From Aquaspirillum sp. LM1 (lineage in GTDB: Bacteria; Pseudomonadota; Gammaproteobacteria; Burkholderiales; Aquaspirillaceae), in contig NZ_CP019509.1 in the NCBI RefSeq assembly GCF_002002905.1, positions 2,328,501 to 2,392,500 of the forward strand: a stretch of DNA of 64,000 nt, in the 5' to 3' direction. Shown here piece after piece: positions 1 through 8,154 of this stretch; within the stretch, counting starts at the first letter, position 1; every line of letters starts with the position of its first letter. The translations under genes were made by a program, and so were the position numbers. The notes beneath the pieces are model-generated. The model ran no database searches. It was not told where the DNA came from and saw only the letters and a program-made list of their open reading frames with translations.

Positions 1-1197
1 ACCCTCAGCCGCTGGTTGAGCGAGAGCGATGAAGTTCACGAGGCACTGGCCAATGCCGCACTGGCTTTGGTGGGCGGGCATCTGGCCTGGTTGCTGCTGT
101 TTAACCGCCGTCAGGCGTGGGCGCTGGTACGCGGTAGCACGCCAGCGCAGGCCGCCAGCGCGACATCGTCCGGCCCGCAAGCGGCGCGAGCACCGCTGGC
201 AGCGCCAATGCTGATGTCGCTGCAGGTGCTGGCAGTACAACGTGACCCCCGTGCCCAAGTCTGCCATATCCGCTTGCGCCGACCGGCACAAGCAGAGGGA
301 GCAACATTTTTGCCTGGCCAGTTTCTGACCGTGGCGGTGCCCTTGGCGTCAGCGCCAGTGTGGCGCTGTTATTCGCTGTCCAGCGCGCCGCACGATGCGG
401 ACTGGCAGTTGACCGTCAAGCGGGTGGCTGGTGGCCAGGCGTCAAACTGGTTGAACGACCAATTGCAAGCGGGAGACCACTTGCGCGTGCGGGCACCGGC
501 AGGGCAGTTTGTGGCCCCGTCGCTGGCACATGATCTGCTGCTGATTGCCGCAGGCAGCGGCATCACCCCGGTGTATTCGATTCTGCGCGCCGCCTTGCAT
601 GACGGCCAGGCAAACATCCGGCTGATTTACGCCAATCGCCAGGCCGATGCGGTGATTTTTGCCAGGGAAATTGCCCAGTTGCAGCGCGACTACCCACAGC
701 GGCTGTCGGTACACTGGCATCTGGATACACAGGATGGCCGGCTGGACCGCCTGGCGCTGCTGCCTCGGGTGCAGGGCTGGACGCACGCCAATGCCATGCT
801 GTGCGGCCCACAGGCGCTGATGGCTGAACTGGCGCGTGCCTTGCTGGCGGCTGGCATGCCGGCCAGCCGGATTTATCAGGAGCAGTTTCAGCCTGCCCAG
901 GTTGGCACTCCCACCCCTGGTGGCGTAGCCAGCACACTGCAGGTGACGCTGGATGGCCACACCCACCAGTTGCCAGTGGCAGCTGGAGAGGTATTGCTGA
1001 CGGCCATGGAGCAGCATGGTCTGCAGCCGCCCAGCGCCTGCCGCTCAGGGGCGTGTGGGGCATGCAAGTGCCGGGTGACTTCCGGGCAGGTACGGCTGCG
1101 GGAAAATGGTGCGCTGAGTACTGCCGAACTGGCCGAGGGCTGGATACTGGCTTGCCAGGCTGAGGCAGTGTCAGCCAAGGTGACGGTGCAGTATTGA
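1..1197 (+). CDS. FAD/NAD(P)H oxidoreductase with C-terminal 2Fe-2S ferredoxin domain (5' end outside window)
   Basis: The reading frame is open from base 1, so the N-terminus is missing. The first ~45 visible residues (DEVHEALANAALALVGGHLA, then a hydrophobic stretch) look like the last membrane helix of a cytochrome b561-like domain. Then follow a ferredoxin-reductase FAD domain (RCYSLSS), an NAD(P) domain (AAGSGITP, then CGPQALM) and a plant-type 2Fe-2S domain with C-x4-C-x2-C (CRSGACGAC) and a distal Cys in ILACQAEA. The layout implies electron flow from NAD(P)H through FAD to the Fe-S centre and perhaps a membrane haem. The domain calls are firm. The membrane part and physiological substrate are inference because the start is absent. 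Confidence 0.85.
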   Translation, partial: TLSRWLSESDEVHEALANAALALVGGHLAWLLLFNRRQAWALVRGSTPAQAASATSSGPQAARAPLAAPMLMSLQVLAVQRDPRAQVCHIRLRRPAQAEGATFLPGQFLTVAVPLASAPVWRCYSLSSAPHDADWQLTVKRVAGGQASNWLNDQLQAGDHLRVRAPAGQFVAPSLAHDLLLIAAGSGITPVYSILRAALHDGQANIRLIYANRQADAVIFAREIAQLQRDYPQRLSVHWHLDTQDGRLDRLALLPRVQGWTHANAMLCGPQALMAELARALLAAGMPASRIYQEQFQPAQVGTPTPGGVASTLQVTLDGHTHQLPVAAGEVLLTAMEQHGLQPPSACRSGACGACKCRVTSGQVRLRENGALSTAELAEGWILACQAEAVSAKVTVQY

Positions 1198-1219
1198 GCG
1201 CTGACCACCCTCCACGACA

Positions 1220-1267
1220 ACGGCCCTGGCGGCGATTCAGGGTCAGTGAAATCGCCGCCAGGGCCGT
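1220..1267. terminator. perfect 17-bp inverted repeat between convergent genes
   Basis: Arms 1220-1236 and 1251-1267 are perfectly complementary with a 14-nt loop. It sits between the end of the reductase and the end of the convergent moxR gene, so it probably stops transcription from both sides. There is no U-tract on either strand, so the termination role is inferred from position and stem strength. Confidence 0.6.
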
Positions 1268-1301
1268 GTGCGCAAGCTGAGCGGGGTTGCTTGGTGTTGT
1301 G

Positions 1302-2156
1302 TTAACGACGGTTTTTCATCAGCCCGATCAAGCGGTCGAGCAGATGCTGGTCCTGCTCGTTTTTCAGCAGGGCACCCGCGTGTGGCGGCGCGCTGCTGCC
1401 GGCCAGGCTGGCCGCCAGCGGGGCGCTGCTGGGGGTCAAACGTTCGTCGGCCAGCAGGCGCAGCCAGTCGAGCAGTTCCGAGGTGGAGGGTTTTTTCTTC
1501 AGGCCGGGCAATTCGCGCACGGCCAGAAACACTTCCAGCGCTTCGGCAATCAGTTGCTCGCGCAGGTCGGGGTAATGTACCTGGATGATCTGGCGCAGGG
1601 TGTCGGCGTCGGGAAAGCGGATGTAGTGAAAAAAGCAGCGGCGCAAAAAGGCGTCGGGCAGTTCTTTTTCGTTATTGCTGGTAATCAGGATAATTGGCCG
1701 CTGGCGTGCGCGCACCTGCTGGCGGATTTCGTAGACGTAAAACTCCATCTGGTCGAGTTCGCGCAGCAGGTCGTTGGGAAACTCGATGTCGGCCTTGTCG
1801 ATTTCGTCGATCAGCAGCACCGGTGCCTGGTCGGCGTCGAATGCTTCCCACAGCTTGCCCTTGATGATGTACTCGCCCACGTCGCGGCTGCGGCTGTCGC
1901 CCAGCTGGGCGTCACGCAGGCGGGACACGGCGTCGTACTCGTACAGGCCCTGCTGGGCCTTGCTGGTGGATTTGATTGGCCAGACAATCAGTTCTCGTCC
2001 CAGCGCCCTGGCCACTTCTTCGGCCAGCATGGTTTTGCCGGTGCCTGGCTCGCCCTTGACCAGCAGCGGGCGTTGCAGGGTGATGGCCGCATTGACCGCC
2101 ATCATCAGGTCATCGGTGGCCACATAGTGTTCGGTGCCGCTAAACAGGGTGTGCAT
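1302..2156 (-). CDS. MoxR-family AAA+ ATPase
   Basis: A 284-residue MoxR-type AAA+ ATPase. Walker A GEPGTGKT lies at about residues 35-42, Walker B is in VLLIDEIDKAD, and the sensor region is ILITSNNEKELPDAFLRR. MoxR ATPases act as chaperones that help mature or activate partner proteins, often VWA-domain proteins. No VWA gene is seen downstream, because the next gene is convergent. It starts 3 nt after the TerB-like gene and is the last gene of a thioesterase-terB-moxR unit. Family assignment is sure; the client is unknown. Confidence 0.92.
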   Translation of the reverse strand: MHTLFSGTEHYVATDDLMMAVNAAITLQRPLLVKGEPGTGKTMLAEEVARALGRELIVWPIKSTSKAQQGLYEYDAVSRLRDAQLGDSRSRDVGEYIIKGKLWEAFDADQAPVLLIDEIDKADIEFPNDLLRELDQMEFYVYEIRQQVRARQRPIILITSNNEKELPDAFLRRCFFHYIRFPDADTLRQIIQVHYPDLREQLIAEALEVFLAVRELPGLKKKPSTSELLDWLRLLADERLTPSSAPLAASLAGSSAPPHAGALLKNEQDQHLLDRLIGLMKNRR

Positions 2157-2159
2157 GGA

Positions 2160-2576
2160 TTATTGCCGAATGAATTCTTCTTCCAGGGTATCCAGGGTGA
2201 TGTGCCATTTGGCCATCATGTATTGCAGCAGGGCCATTTCCGGCTCGCTGATGGTGTCGTCGGCCTTGCACAGGTCAAGCGCGATGGCGCAGGTGAGCAG
2301 GCGTTTTTGCGGGTCGCTCACTTCGTCCAGCAGCAGGTCGGCGCGGGCGCGGTCGATCAGGTGGATGCTGCCATCGGGCTCGGCTTCATCGCTGATGTCG
2401 TTGCAGTAGTCGTGAAAAATGGTCAGGAACTGCTTGCGTTCCAGGTTGAGCAGGGAAAACAGGCTCAGACGCTCAAAGCTGTCCAGTTCACGCGGGTCCA
2501 TCACCCCGTCTCCCATCATGAACATACACAGGATGCGGGCAATTGCCTGCGGGCTGTTGGGGGCGTAGTTTTTCAT
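2160..2576 (-). CDS. TerB-like (tellurite-resistance/DjlA-type) helical protein
   Basis: A 138-residue all-helical acidic protein. Two similar halves contain acidic helix motifs (MGDGVMDPRELDSFERL and ADDTISEPEMALLQYMMAKW) typical of TerB/DjlA-N domains, which bind metal or mediate stress-complex assembly. There is no signal peptide or membrane segment. Its ATG overlaps the stop of the upstream thioesterase gene by 4 nt, and the moxR start follows its stop by 3 nt, so the three are probably translated together. The TerB call rests on pattern recognition rather than a strict signature. Confidence 0.7.
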   Translation of the reverse strand: MKNYAPNSPQAIARILCMFMMGDGVMDPRELDSFERLSLFSLLNLERKQFLTIFHDYCNDISDEAEPDGSIHLIDRARADLLLDEVSDPQKRLLTCAIALDLCKADDTISEPEMALLQYMMAKWHITLDTLEEEFIRQ

Positions 2577-3028
2577 GCAGATTCCTTTGGGACAGCCAGT
2601 TCGGTCAAGCCGGCGCGCTCAAGAAAACGCGACGGAATAGGGGCAATTTTACGGGTTTGGTAGTCAAAAAACACAATACCGGTCTTGATGCGGGCAATTT
2701 CTTTTCCACTAGCCTGATTGTCCAGCTGGTAGAACATGTCAAAGCCGTAGGGATTGAAGTCGCCCAGGGCGATGCGCACGGTCAGTTGTTCACCATGAAA
2801 GGCCTCGGCGCGGTACACCACCACGGCGTCGGCCAGCACAATGCCCACGCCTTCAATGTCGATTTCGCTGTAGCCCAGCGATTTAAAGTATTGCAGGCGC
2901 GCTTCATGGGCGAGCGACAACACGGCATCATTGCCAAGGTGGCCGCCATAATTGATGTCGCCGATCCGCACAGCCACTTCGGTCTGGAAATGGCAGGCGT
3001 CCGGCAGGGTCAGCTTGACACGGGCCAA
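2573..3028 (-). CDS. hotdog-fold acyl-CoA thioesterase (4HBT family)
   Basis: A 151-residue single hotdog-domain protein. The N-terminal motif RIGDINYGGHLGNDAVL matches the 4HBT active-site loop, in which an Asp followed by a GxHxxN-like segment starts the long helix. The family hydrolyses acyl-CoA thioesters; chain-length preference cannot be read from sequence. It is the first gene of a three-gene unit and its stop overlaps the TerB gene start (ATGA). Upstream lies a 224-bp divergent region shared with the universal stress protein gene. Confidence 0.85.
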   Translation of the reverse strand: MARVKLTLPDACHFQTEVAVRIGDINYGGHLGNDAVLSLAHEARLQYFKSLGYSEIDIEGVGIVLADAVVVYRAEAFHGEQLTVRIALGDFNPYGFDMFYQLDNQASGKEIARIKTGIVFFDYQTRKIAPIPSRFLERAGLTELAVPKESA

Positions 3029-3076
3029 GGTTAACTCCAGTCAGGGTGGAAAATACGATCGAGTGTATGCGTGGCC

Positions 3077-3090
3077 TTGTGTTAAATCAA
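3077..3090. promoter_or_regulatory. possible FNR/ANR-like half-palindrome
   Basis: The 14 bases TTGTGTTAAATCAA resemble the FNR site TTGAT-N4-ATCAA, with one perfect half-site and two mismatches in the other. It lies in the divergent region between the thioesterase and usp genes, about 160 bp before usp. FNR control of usp genes is common, but this site is weak evidence. Confidence 0.22.
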
Positions 3091-3252
3091 CAGGCCAAGG
3101 GCTGGCTTTGCTAGACTGAAAGCCTGTTCTGTGGCGTTTGCATGCGATGAAAGGGTTTCATCCATGCTGCACAGGGGTCTGGCACAATCTGGCCGCTGTG
3201 GCGGGCGTGGCCTGTTCTGTGGGCGCAGCATGCCATTTTCAAGGAGTGAGCC

Positions 3253-3738
3253 ATGTATCAACGGATTTTTGTCCCGGTTGACGACAGCAGCACGTCGCGT
3301 CGGGCACTGGAAGAAGCCATGCGTCTGGCCAAGCACACCGGGGCTACCCTGTTGCTGGCCCATGTGGTGGATTTGGCCCAGTTTGGCTGGGGCGGCACCG
3401 AGTTTCTCGATGCGTCTGAACTACAGAGCAATATCAAGGCCACCGGGGAAGCGGTGTTGAATGCCTCGTCGTCGCTGGTGGAAGCCGCCGGCCTGCCGTG
3501 CAATGCCACCCTGCTGGAAAGCTGGGGCGACAAAATGGCCGAGGTGCTGGTGCAGGAAGCAGAGGCCGAGCATGCCGAACTGATTGTGATGGGCACTCAC
3601 GGGTTTTCCGGGCTGATGCATCTGCTGATGGGCAGTGTGGCTGAAGGCATCATGAAAAAAGCCTCGGTGCCGGTGATGCTGGTGCGCTCGAATGAAACCG
3701 GTCCGGTGACTGAGACAGTTGCTATGCCGTCGATTTGA
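3253..3738 (+). CDS. universal stress protein UspA family
   Basis: A 161-residue single-domain universal stress protein. The N-terminal strand (YQRIFVPVDDSSTSRRALEE) carries the ATP-binding Asp. The C-terminal motif GTHGFSGLMHLLMGS fits the G-x2-G-x9-G-S/T nucleotide-binding signature. Such cytoplasmic proteins help cells survive starvation or oxygen limitation. AAGGAG lies just upstream of the ATG. It is monocistronic, with about 400 bp of apparently non-coding sequence after it. Confidence 0.93.
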   Translation: MYQRIFVPVDDSSTSRRALEEAMRLAKHTGATLLLAHVVDLAQFGWGGTEFLDASELQSNIKATGEAVLNASSSLVEAAGLPCNATLLESWGDKMAEVLVQEAEAEHAELIVMGTHGFSGLMHLLMGSVAEGIMKKASVPVMLVRSNETGPVTETVAMPSI

Positions 3739-4134
3739 GCGGCAAGCATCCGGTTTGCAGGGGTGGCATGGCGCAGCCTGCTGCAGACGGTATCGTCTGG
3801 GTGGCATGATAAACGCACAATGGCCTGTGTCCGCTGGATCATCTGCCTGGCCACGGGGCCAACCGGGCAAGGAAGATGTCATCGAATCACAGGCCATTGC
3901 GCATTCAATCATGCGCTGGCAATACTCAGCACGAAAAACAAGCTTGGCTGCTCTCCGTTTTGCCCCTGAATATGCGCAGTGCGTGACGTGTGCGGGCTGA
4001 AGTCAGGCGTTGGGTGCTGATGATGGCCTGCTATTGCTGGGCGGTGTGTAACAGTCTGGCATGACAGGATAGCCATGCCGGGCTGCGGGCTCCGGCCAGT
4101 CAACTGAGCAAACCCTCTCCGGCACCATGCCGGC
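3739..4134. other. intergenic region, nothing recognised
   Basis: About 395 bp between usp and the convergent XRE gene. Short open frames here have no recognisable domain or convincing ribosome-binding site. No tRNA fold or strong terminator was seen, although several GC-rich short inverted segments (around 4075-4135) could help end the XRE transcript. Confidence 0.5.
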
Positions 4135-4452
4135 TCAAGCCGAGGTGACAGCGTCGGATTGCATGTCGGCCTGGGCCTTGACGGCTTTACGCAGGCTCTT
4201 GTACAGATCCGGATGGGTGTCCTTGAGATACTCGATGATTTCAAAATCTTCGCGCTTGACCTTGGACAGATCCACCTGCTCGATATGCACCAGACGGAGC
4301 AGTTCACGAACCGGCTTGGGCATGTTGCGGCCCGATTCGTAGCGGGAGCCACCCGATTGGGTTACCCCGATCTTGCTCCAGAATTCTTGCTGGTTCAGGC
4401 CCAGCTTGCGGCGGATTTCCCGTGGGTTCGGGATTTTTTCAAACAGTTTCAT
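4135..4452 (-). CDS. XRE-family helix-turn-helix regulator
   Basis: A 105-residue protein with an N-terminal HTH (IRRKLGLNQQEFWSKIGVTQ, then GGSRYESGRNMPKPVRELL) and a charged C-terminal tail. The ATG at 4452 was chosen over an upstream frame extension because GAGAGGAAA sits 6-8 nt before it and the HTH starts immediately. Proteins of this size act as small DNA-binding regulators; the targets are unknown. It stands alone, reading away from the SRP RNA gene. Confidence 0.85.
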   Translation of the reverse strand: MKLFEKIPNPREIRRKLGLNQQEFWSKIGVTQSGGSRYESGRNMPKPVRELLRLVHIEQVDLSKVKREDFEIIEYLKDTHPDLYKSLRKAVKAQADMQSDAVTSA

Positions 4453-4701
4453 AACATTTCCTCTCGTCGTTGGTAGCGTACGCCCCGTACTCAGGTTATA
4501 AGTCAGATTTGGAAAAATTCCAAACACATAGTGAGCTTGACTGTATTTTTAGCTGGAAGTTTCCACAACTACGTACTTCCACTTAATATTTTAACCAGCG
4601 GGGAAGATGACGACAACGGAATGCGACGAAAAGTTTCGTTAACGCGCAAAAGCGTGTCGTATTCAGGCATACGCACGTTTCGGGGAATACAAGAGGGGAA
4701 G

Positions 4702-4801
4702 GTGGCGAGCCTGACCCCCGGCACTTGCAATAAGCGGCTGTGGCTGCTTCCTTCCGGACCTGACCAGGTTCACCACCTTGCAATGCGGGGAGACCCGCCA
4801 T
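4702..4801 (-). ncRNA. ffs: bacterial signal recognition particle RNA (4.5S)
   Basis: The minus strand carries the conserved SRP domain IV core (CAGGTCCGGAAGGAAGCAGC, complement of about 4741-4766) that binds Ffh and FtsY. The ends pair: GGCGGGUC near 4792-4799 with GGCUCGCC near 4703-4710, giving a ~100-nt single hairpin of the short Gram-negative type. It directs ribosomes making membrane proteins to SecYEG. The precise mature ends are estimated from the pairing. Confidence 0.95.
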
Positions 4802-4811
4802 AGAACTTACC

Positions 4812-4817
4812 ATCATA
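4812..4817 (-). promoter_or_regulatory. -10 element of the ffs promoter
   Basis: TATGAT on the minus strand lies about 10 bp before the predicted 5' end of SRP RNA, the expected distance for a sigma-70 -10 box. No clear -35 was seen at 17-bp spacing. Confidence 0.45.
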
Positions 4818-4926
4818 CCCGATGTGCCTTGCCTGGGGAAGCCCCACTGGCAATTTATTTTGACGCCCGCTGACAGCCGCTAAGGCTGCAGAGCTGACGC
4901 CACAACACAGTCGCTCTGTGTGTCGG

Positions 4927-5490
4927 TTATCCTTCCGTGCGAATCGCGTGGATAAAATACTGTTGTAATTTTGCAACTTTTGGTCCAACCACCGCCATGC
5001 AGTAAGGCTGCTGCGGATGGCGATCAAAGTAGCGGTAGTGCGTCATTTCTGCCGGGTAAAACACCCCAGCCTCGACCACCTGCGTCACCACCGGGTCAGG
5101 CCACACACCGTTTTCAGTCAGGTTGGCAATGGCCTGATGGGCGGCTTCCCGTTGCCGGGCATCGTGGTAAAACACGGCTGAGCGGTATTGGCTGCCAACG
5201 TCATGACCCTGCCGGTTTAAGGTGGTAGGGTCATGCGTGGCAAAGAACACCTCAAGCAACATACTGAAATCAATGATGTTTGCGTCAAAGACAATCTGCA
5301 CTGCCTCGGCATGGCCAGTATCACCCTGGCAAATATCCGGGTAGGTGGGATTCTGGGTATGGCCGCCGATGTAACCCGAGCGCACGTCATGAACGCCGCG
5401 CAAGCGGGTAAACACCGCCTCCAGACACCAGAAACATCCGCCTGCCAACGTGGCTTGGCTCAGGGTCACTGCCGGAGCAGATATCATCAT
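4927..5490 (-). CDS. msrA: peptide-methionine (S)-S-oxide reductase MsrA
   Basis: A 187-residue MsrA that reduces methionine-S-sulfoxide in proteins and free methionine, using thioredoxin. The catalytic motif GCFWC is at about residues 18-22. SGYIGGHTQNPTY, TGHAEAVQI and HDPTTLNRQGHDVGSQYRS follow in the usual order. A later Cys in QQPYCMAVV may serve as the resolving residue. Two ATGs (5490 and 5487) follow AGGA; the second has the more usual spacing. Single-gene unit. Confidence 0.96.
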   Translation of the reverse strand: MMISAPAVTLSQATLAGGCFWCLEAVFTRLRGVHDVRSGYIGGHTQNPTYPDICQGDTGHAEAVQIVFDANIIDFSMLLEVFFATHDPTTLNRQGHDVGSQYRSAVFYHDARQREAAHQAIANLTENGVWPDPVVTQVVEAGVFYPAEMTHYRYFDRHPQQPYCMAVVGPKVAKLQQYFIHAIRTEG

Positions 5491-5586
5491 CAGGTCCTGT
5501 ACGTAGAAATACTTAATGCAGCTACTGAGTACGGTATATGGGGTTTAAGCAAAAATTTCCAGCTTTTTTTTGCAAAAAAATCCCAA

Positions 5587-6486
5587 TCACCTCGAATGCG
5601 CATAACGGCGGCAGGTTTCCCGCACGGTTTCCGTCTGCACCGCCACACTGGCGCTGATTGGTTGGGCATAGCCGCCCCCCATACATAACGCCACCGGCAT
5701 GGCGTGCTGCGCGCACGCATCCAGCACCAGCCGGTCGCGTTGCGCCAGCCCGTCGGCGCTCAGACTGAGTTTGCCCAAGCGATCGGCAGCCAAAGGATCC
5801 GCGCCAGCCAGATAGATCACCAAATCCGGGCGAGCCTGGGCAAATAATGCTGGCAGGGCAGCTGACAAAGCCGCCAGATAAGGGCCATCACCGGTATGGT
5901 CAGGCAATTCGATATCCCAATCGCTGGCCACCTTGCGAAACGGAAAGTTGCCGGCACCATGCATGGAGAATGTGTAAATACTCGGATCGTCCTGGCACAG
6001 CGCCGCCGTGCCATTGCCCTGATGCACGTCCAGGTCAATCACCAGCCCACGGCGGATCCGTCCTTCCTGCTGCATCAGCCGCAACGCCACCACCAGATCG
6101 TTGAACACGCAAAACCCGCTGCCGGTCTGCCGGCTGGCGTGGTGCGTACCGCCGGCCAGATTGACACCGCAGCCGCTCCACAAGGCGCTGCGACAGGCGG
6201 CAATGGTGGCCCCCACCGAGCGGCGGCTGCGCTCCACCAGCGCAGCCGACCAGGGAAAACCGATTTCACGCTGGGCAGCTGCGCTGAGAGTGCCGCTGAA
6301 TACCTGACTGATATAGTCGGGATCATGCGCCAATGCCAGTTCAATAGCGCTGGCAGCGTCTGGTTCGGCCAGCAGGGGCTGGGCAAATTCGGCCACGGCC
6401 TGGCGCAACAGCGCGTATTTTTCCATCGGAAAACGATGGCCGGGCGGCAGGGGCAAGGAAAAATGGTCAATGTAAAAAATCTGCAT
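5587..6486 (-). CDS. histone deacetylase superfamily (acetoin utilisation/APAH-like) deacetylase
   Basis: A 299-residue zinc-dependent deacetylase-fold protein. Zn ligands are visible in DLDVHQGNGTAAL (Asp and His) and in AGADPLAADRLG (Asp), and the active-site histidine region is GGTHHA. Bacterial members remove acetyl groups from polyamines or small amides, so the substrate is not fixed by sequence. The start at 6486 (MQIFYIDHF) was chosen because it gives the usual first beta strand; a longer frame is possible. It is divergent from dusC with an 82-bp gap. Confidence 0.88.
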   Translation of the reverse strand: MQIFYIDHFSLPLPPGHRFPMEKYALLRQAVAEFAQPLLAEPDAASAIELALAHDPDYISQVFSGTLSAAAQREIGFPWSAALVERSRRSVGATIAACRSALWSGCGVNLAGGTHHASRQTGSGFCVFNDLVVALRLMQQEGRIRRGLVIDLDVHQGNGTAALCQDDPSIYTFSMHGAGNFPFRKVASDWDIELPDHTGDGPYLAALSAALPALFAQARPDLVIYLAGADPLAADRLGKLSLSADGLAQRDRLVLDACAQHAMPVALCMGGGYAQPISASVAVQTETVRETCRRYAHSR

Positions 6487-6568
6487 GCGGGCTGTCGGTA
6501 TTCGCTGAGGGCGCGGGTACAATCGCCCGTTCGGTTATTGGCCCGGCAACGCGGCCTGGAATGTTGCC

Positions 6569-7528
6569 ATGAGAATCCTGTTGGCCCCGATGGAGGGGCT
6601 GGTCGACGACCTGATGCGCGAACTGCTGACCAGCATGGGCGGCATCGACCAGTGTGTCACCGAGTTTGTCCGGGTTACCAGCCATCTGCTGCCCAGCAAA
6701 ACCTTTTATCGACTCTGCCCGGAATTACTGCAGGGCGGACGCACGGCGGTTGGCGTGCCGGTCAGCGTACAGCTACTGGGGTCTGATCCCGCCTGCCTGG
6801 CGGACAATGCCGCCCGGGCAGCGGAACTGGGTGCGCTGGCAGTGGATCTGAACTTTGGCTGCCCTGCTCCCACGGTCAATCGTCATTGCGGTGGCGCGGT
6901 GCTGTTGCGTGAGCCGGCACGCTTGCAGCAGATTGTCCGGGCCGTCAGGGAAGCTGTGCCCGCCGGGGTGCCGGTCACCGCCAAAATGCGACTGGGCTAC
7001 GACGACACCTCACTGACGCTGGACTGCGCCCGCGCGCTGGCCGAGGGTGGCGCGGCAGAGCTGGTGGTGCATGCGCGCACCAAACTGGAAGGTTATCGCC
7101 CGCCGGCGCACTGGCCATGGATTGCCCGCATCCGTCAGGCGGTAGCGATCAATGTGGTGGCCAATGGTGAAATCTGGTCGCTGGAGGATGCCCTGGCCTG
7201 CCGTCAGGCCAGCGGCAGCGCCGATATCATGATTGGCCGTGGGTTGGTGGCGCGCCCCGACCTGGCCTGGCAAATTGCCTGCCAGCAACGGGGGCTGCCG
7301 TATCAAGCACGCAACTGGTCGCAGATGCAGCCGGTGGCACAGCAGTTTTTTCAGCTGTTATGTCATCGGGCCGACAGCCAGTATCCCCAGGCACGGCTCA
7401 AGCAATGGCTGGCGCTGGTCAGCCGGGTATTTCCGGCGGCACAGCCTTTGTTGCAGCAGGTGCGTCAGCTCACCACGGTGGCGGCGCTGGAGGCCACGCT
7501 GGCTGAGTCGCGCTTTTGGGATGACTAA
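6569..7528 (+). CDS. dusC: tRNA-dihydrouridine synthase, DusC type
   Basis: A 319-residue FMN enzyme reducing uridine to dihydrouridine in tRNA. The N-terminus MRILLAPMEGL supplies the FMN-binding strand. The catalytic cysteine is in DLNFGCPAPTVNRHCGG, and substrate/FMN contacts are in HARTKLEGY, VVANGEI and MIGRGLVARP. Length and the N-terminal APMEGLVDD motif fit DusC (position 16 in Escherichia coli) better than DusA or DusB. Divergent from the deacetylase gene; it probably has its own promoter. Confidence 0.93.
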   Translation: MRILLAPMEGLVDDLMRELLTSMGGIDQCVTEFVRVTSHLLPSKTFYRLCPELLQGGRTAVGVPVSVQLLGSDPACLADNAARAAELGALAVDLNFGCPAPTVNRHCGGAVLLREPARLQQIVRAVREAVPAGVPVTAKMRLGYDDTSLTLDCARALAEGGAAELVVHARTKLEGYRPPAHWPWIARIRQAVAINVVANGEIWSLEDALACRQASGSADIMIGRGLVARPDLAWQIACQQRGLPYQARNWSQMQPVAQQFFQLLCHRADSQYPQARLKQWLALVSRVFPAAQPLLQQVRQLTTVAALEATLAESRFWDD

Positions 7529-7632
7529 ATTATGACCATGATATTTTATTTTGTGTACTATAGTTAATAAGCATCAGTTTTACCTGCCATGCCCCAGTAT
7601 GGCATACGCCGTTTGCACGGCAAGGAACCTTC

Positions 7633-8154
7633 ATGTCATCGCGCCATCCGCCCACCCAAATCCTGCTGGTCTGCATGGGGAATATCTGCCGCTCACCCAC
7701 CGCCGAAGCCATTGCCCGCGCCCAGGCGCACGCCCGTGGCCTGGGCGGACGGGTGACACTGGACTCTGCTGGCACGCACGCTTACCACGTTGGGGAAGCC
7801 CCCGACCCGCGCGCCATCGCCAGCGCCAGACAGGCCGGTTACGACCTGACCGCCTTGCGCGCGCGCCAGGTGAACGCGATCGACTTTGCCCGTTTTGACT
7901 GGATTATCGTAGCCGACCGGCAAAACCTGGCCGAGCTGCAACGCCGCTGCCCGGCAGACCATCAGCACAAACTGCAGCTGATGTGCGCCTGGCTGGAGGG
8001 GCAGGACGTGCCCGATCCGTATTACGGCGGGCCAGAAGGGTTTGTCGACATGATCCACCTGCTGGAACAGGCGATGGCGGCCATGCTGGCGCAGCTGTGT
8101 CCCAGCAATCAAGCGGCACAGCGCGGCACGCCAGGGGGCACAGATGCACACTGA
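7633..8154 (+). CDS. low-molecular-weight protein-tyrosine phosphatase
   Basis: A 173-residue LMW-PTP. The P-loop CMGNICRS has nucleophile Cys14 and Arg20, and the general-acid motif DPYYGG lies near residue 120. These cytoplasmic enzymes dephosphorylate tyrosine, often opposing BY-kinases, and some act on phospho-arginine. The last 11 bp overlap the start of the PAS-GGDEF-EAL gene, indicating translational coupling with a c-di-GMP protein. No polysaccharide kinase is nearby, so the substrate is unknown. The C-terminal ~20 residues are longer than minimal family members. Confidence 0.93.
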   Translation: MSSRHPPTQILLVCMGNICRSPTAEAIARAQAHARGLGGRVTLDSAGTHAYHVGEAPDPRAIASARQAGYDLTALRARQVNAIDFARFDWIIVADRQNLAELQRRCPADHQHKLQLMCAWLEGQDVPDPYYGGPEGFVDMIHLLEQAMAAMLAQLCPSNQAAQRGTPGGTDAH

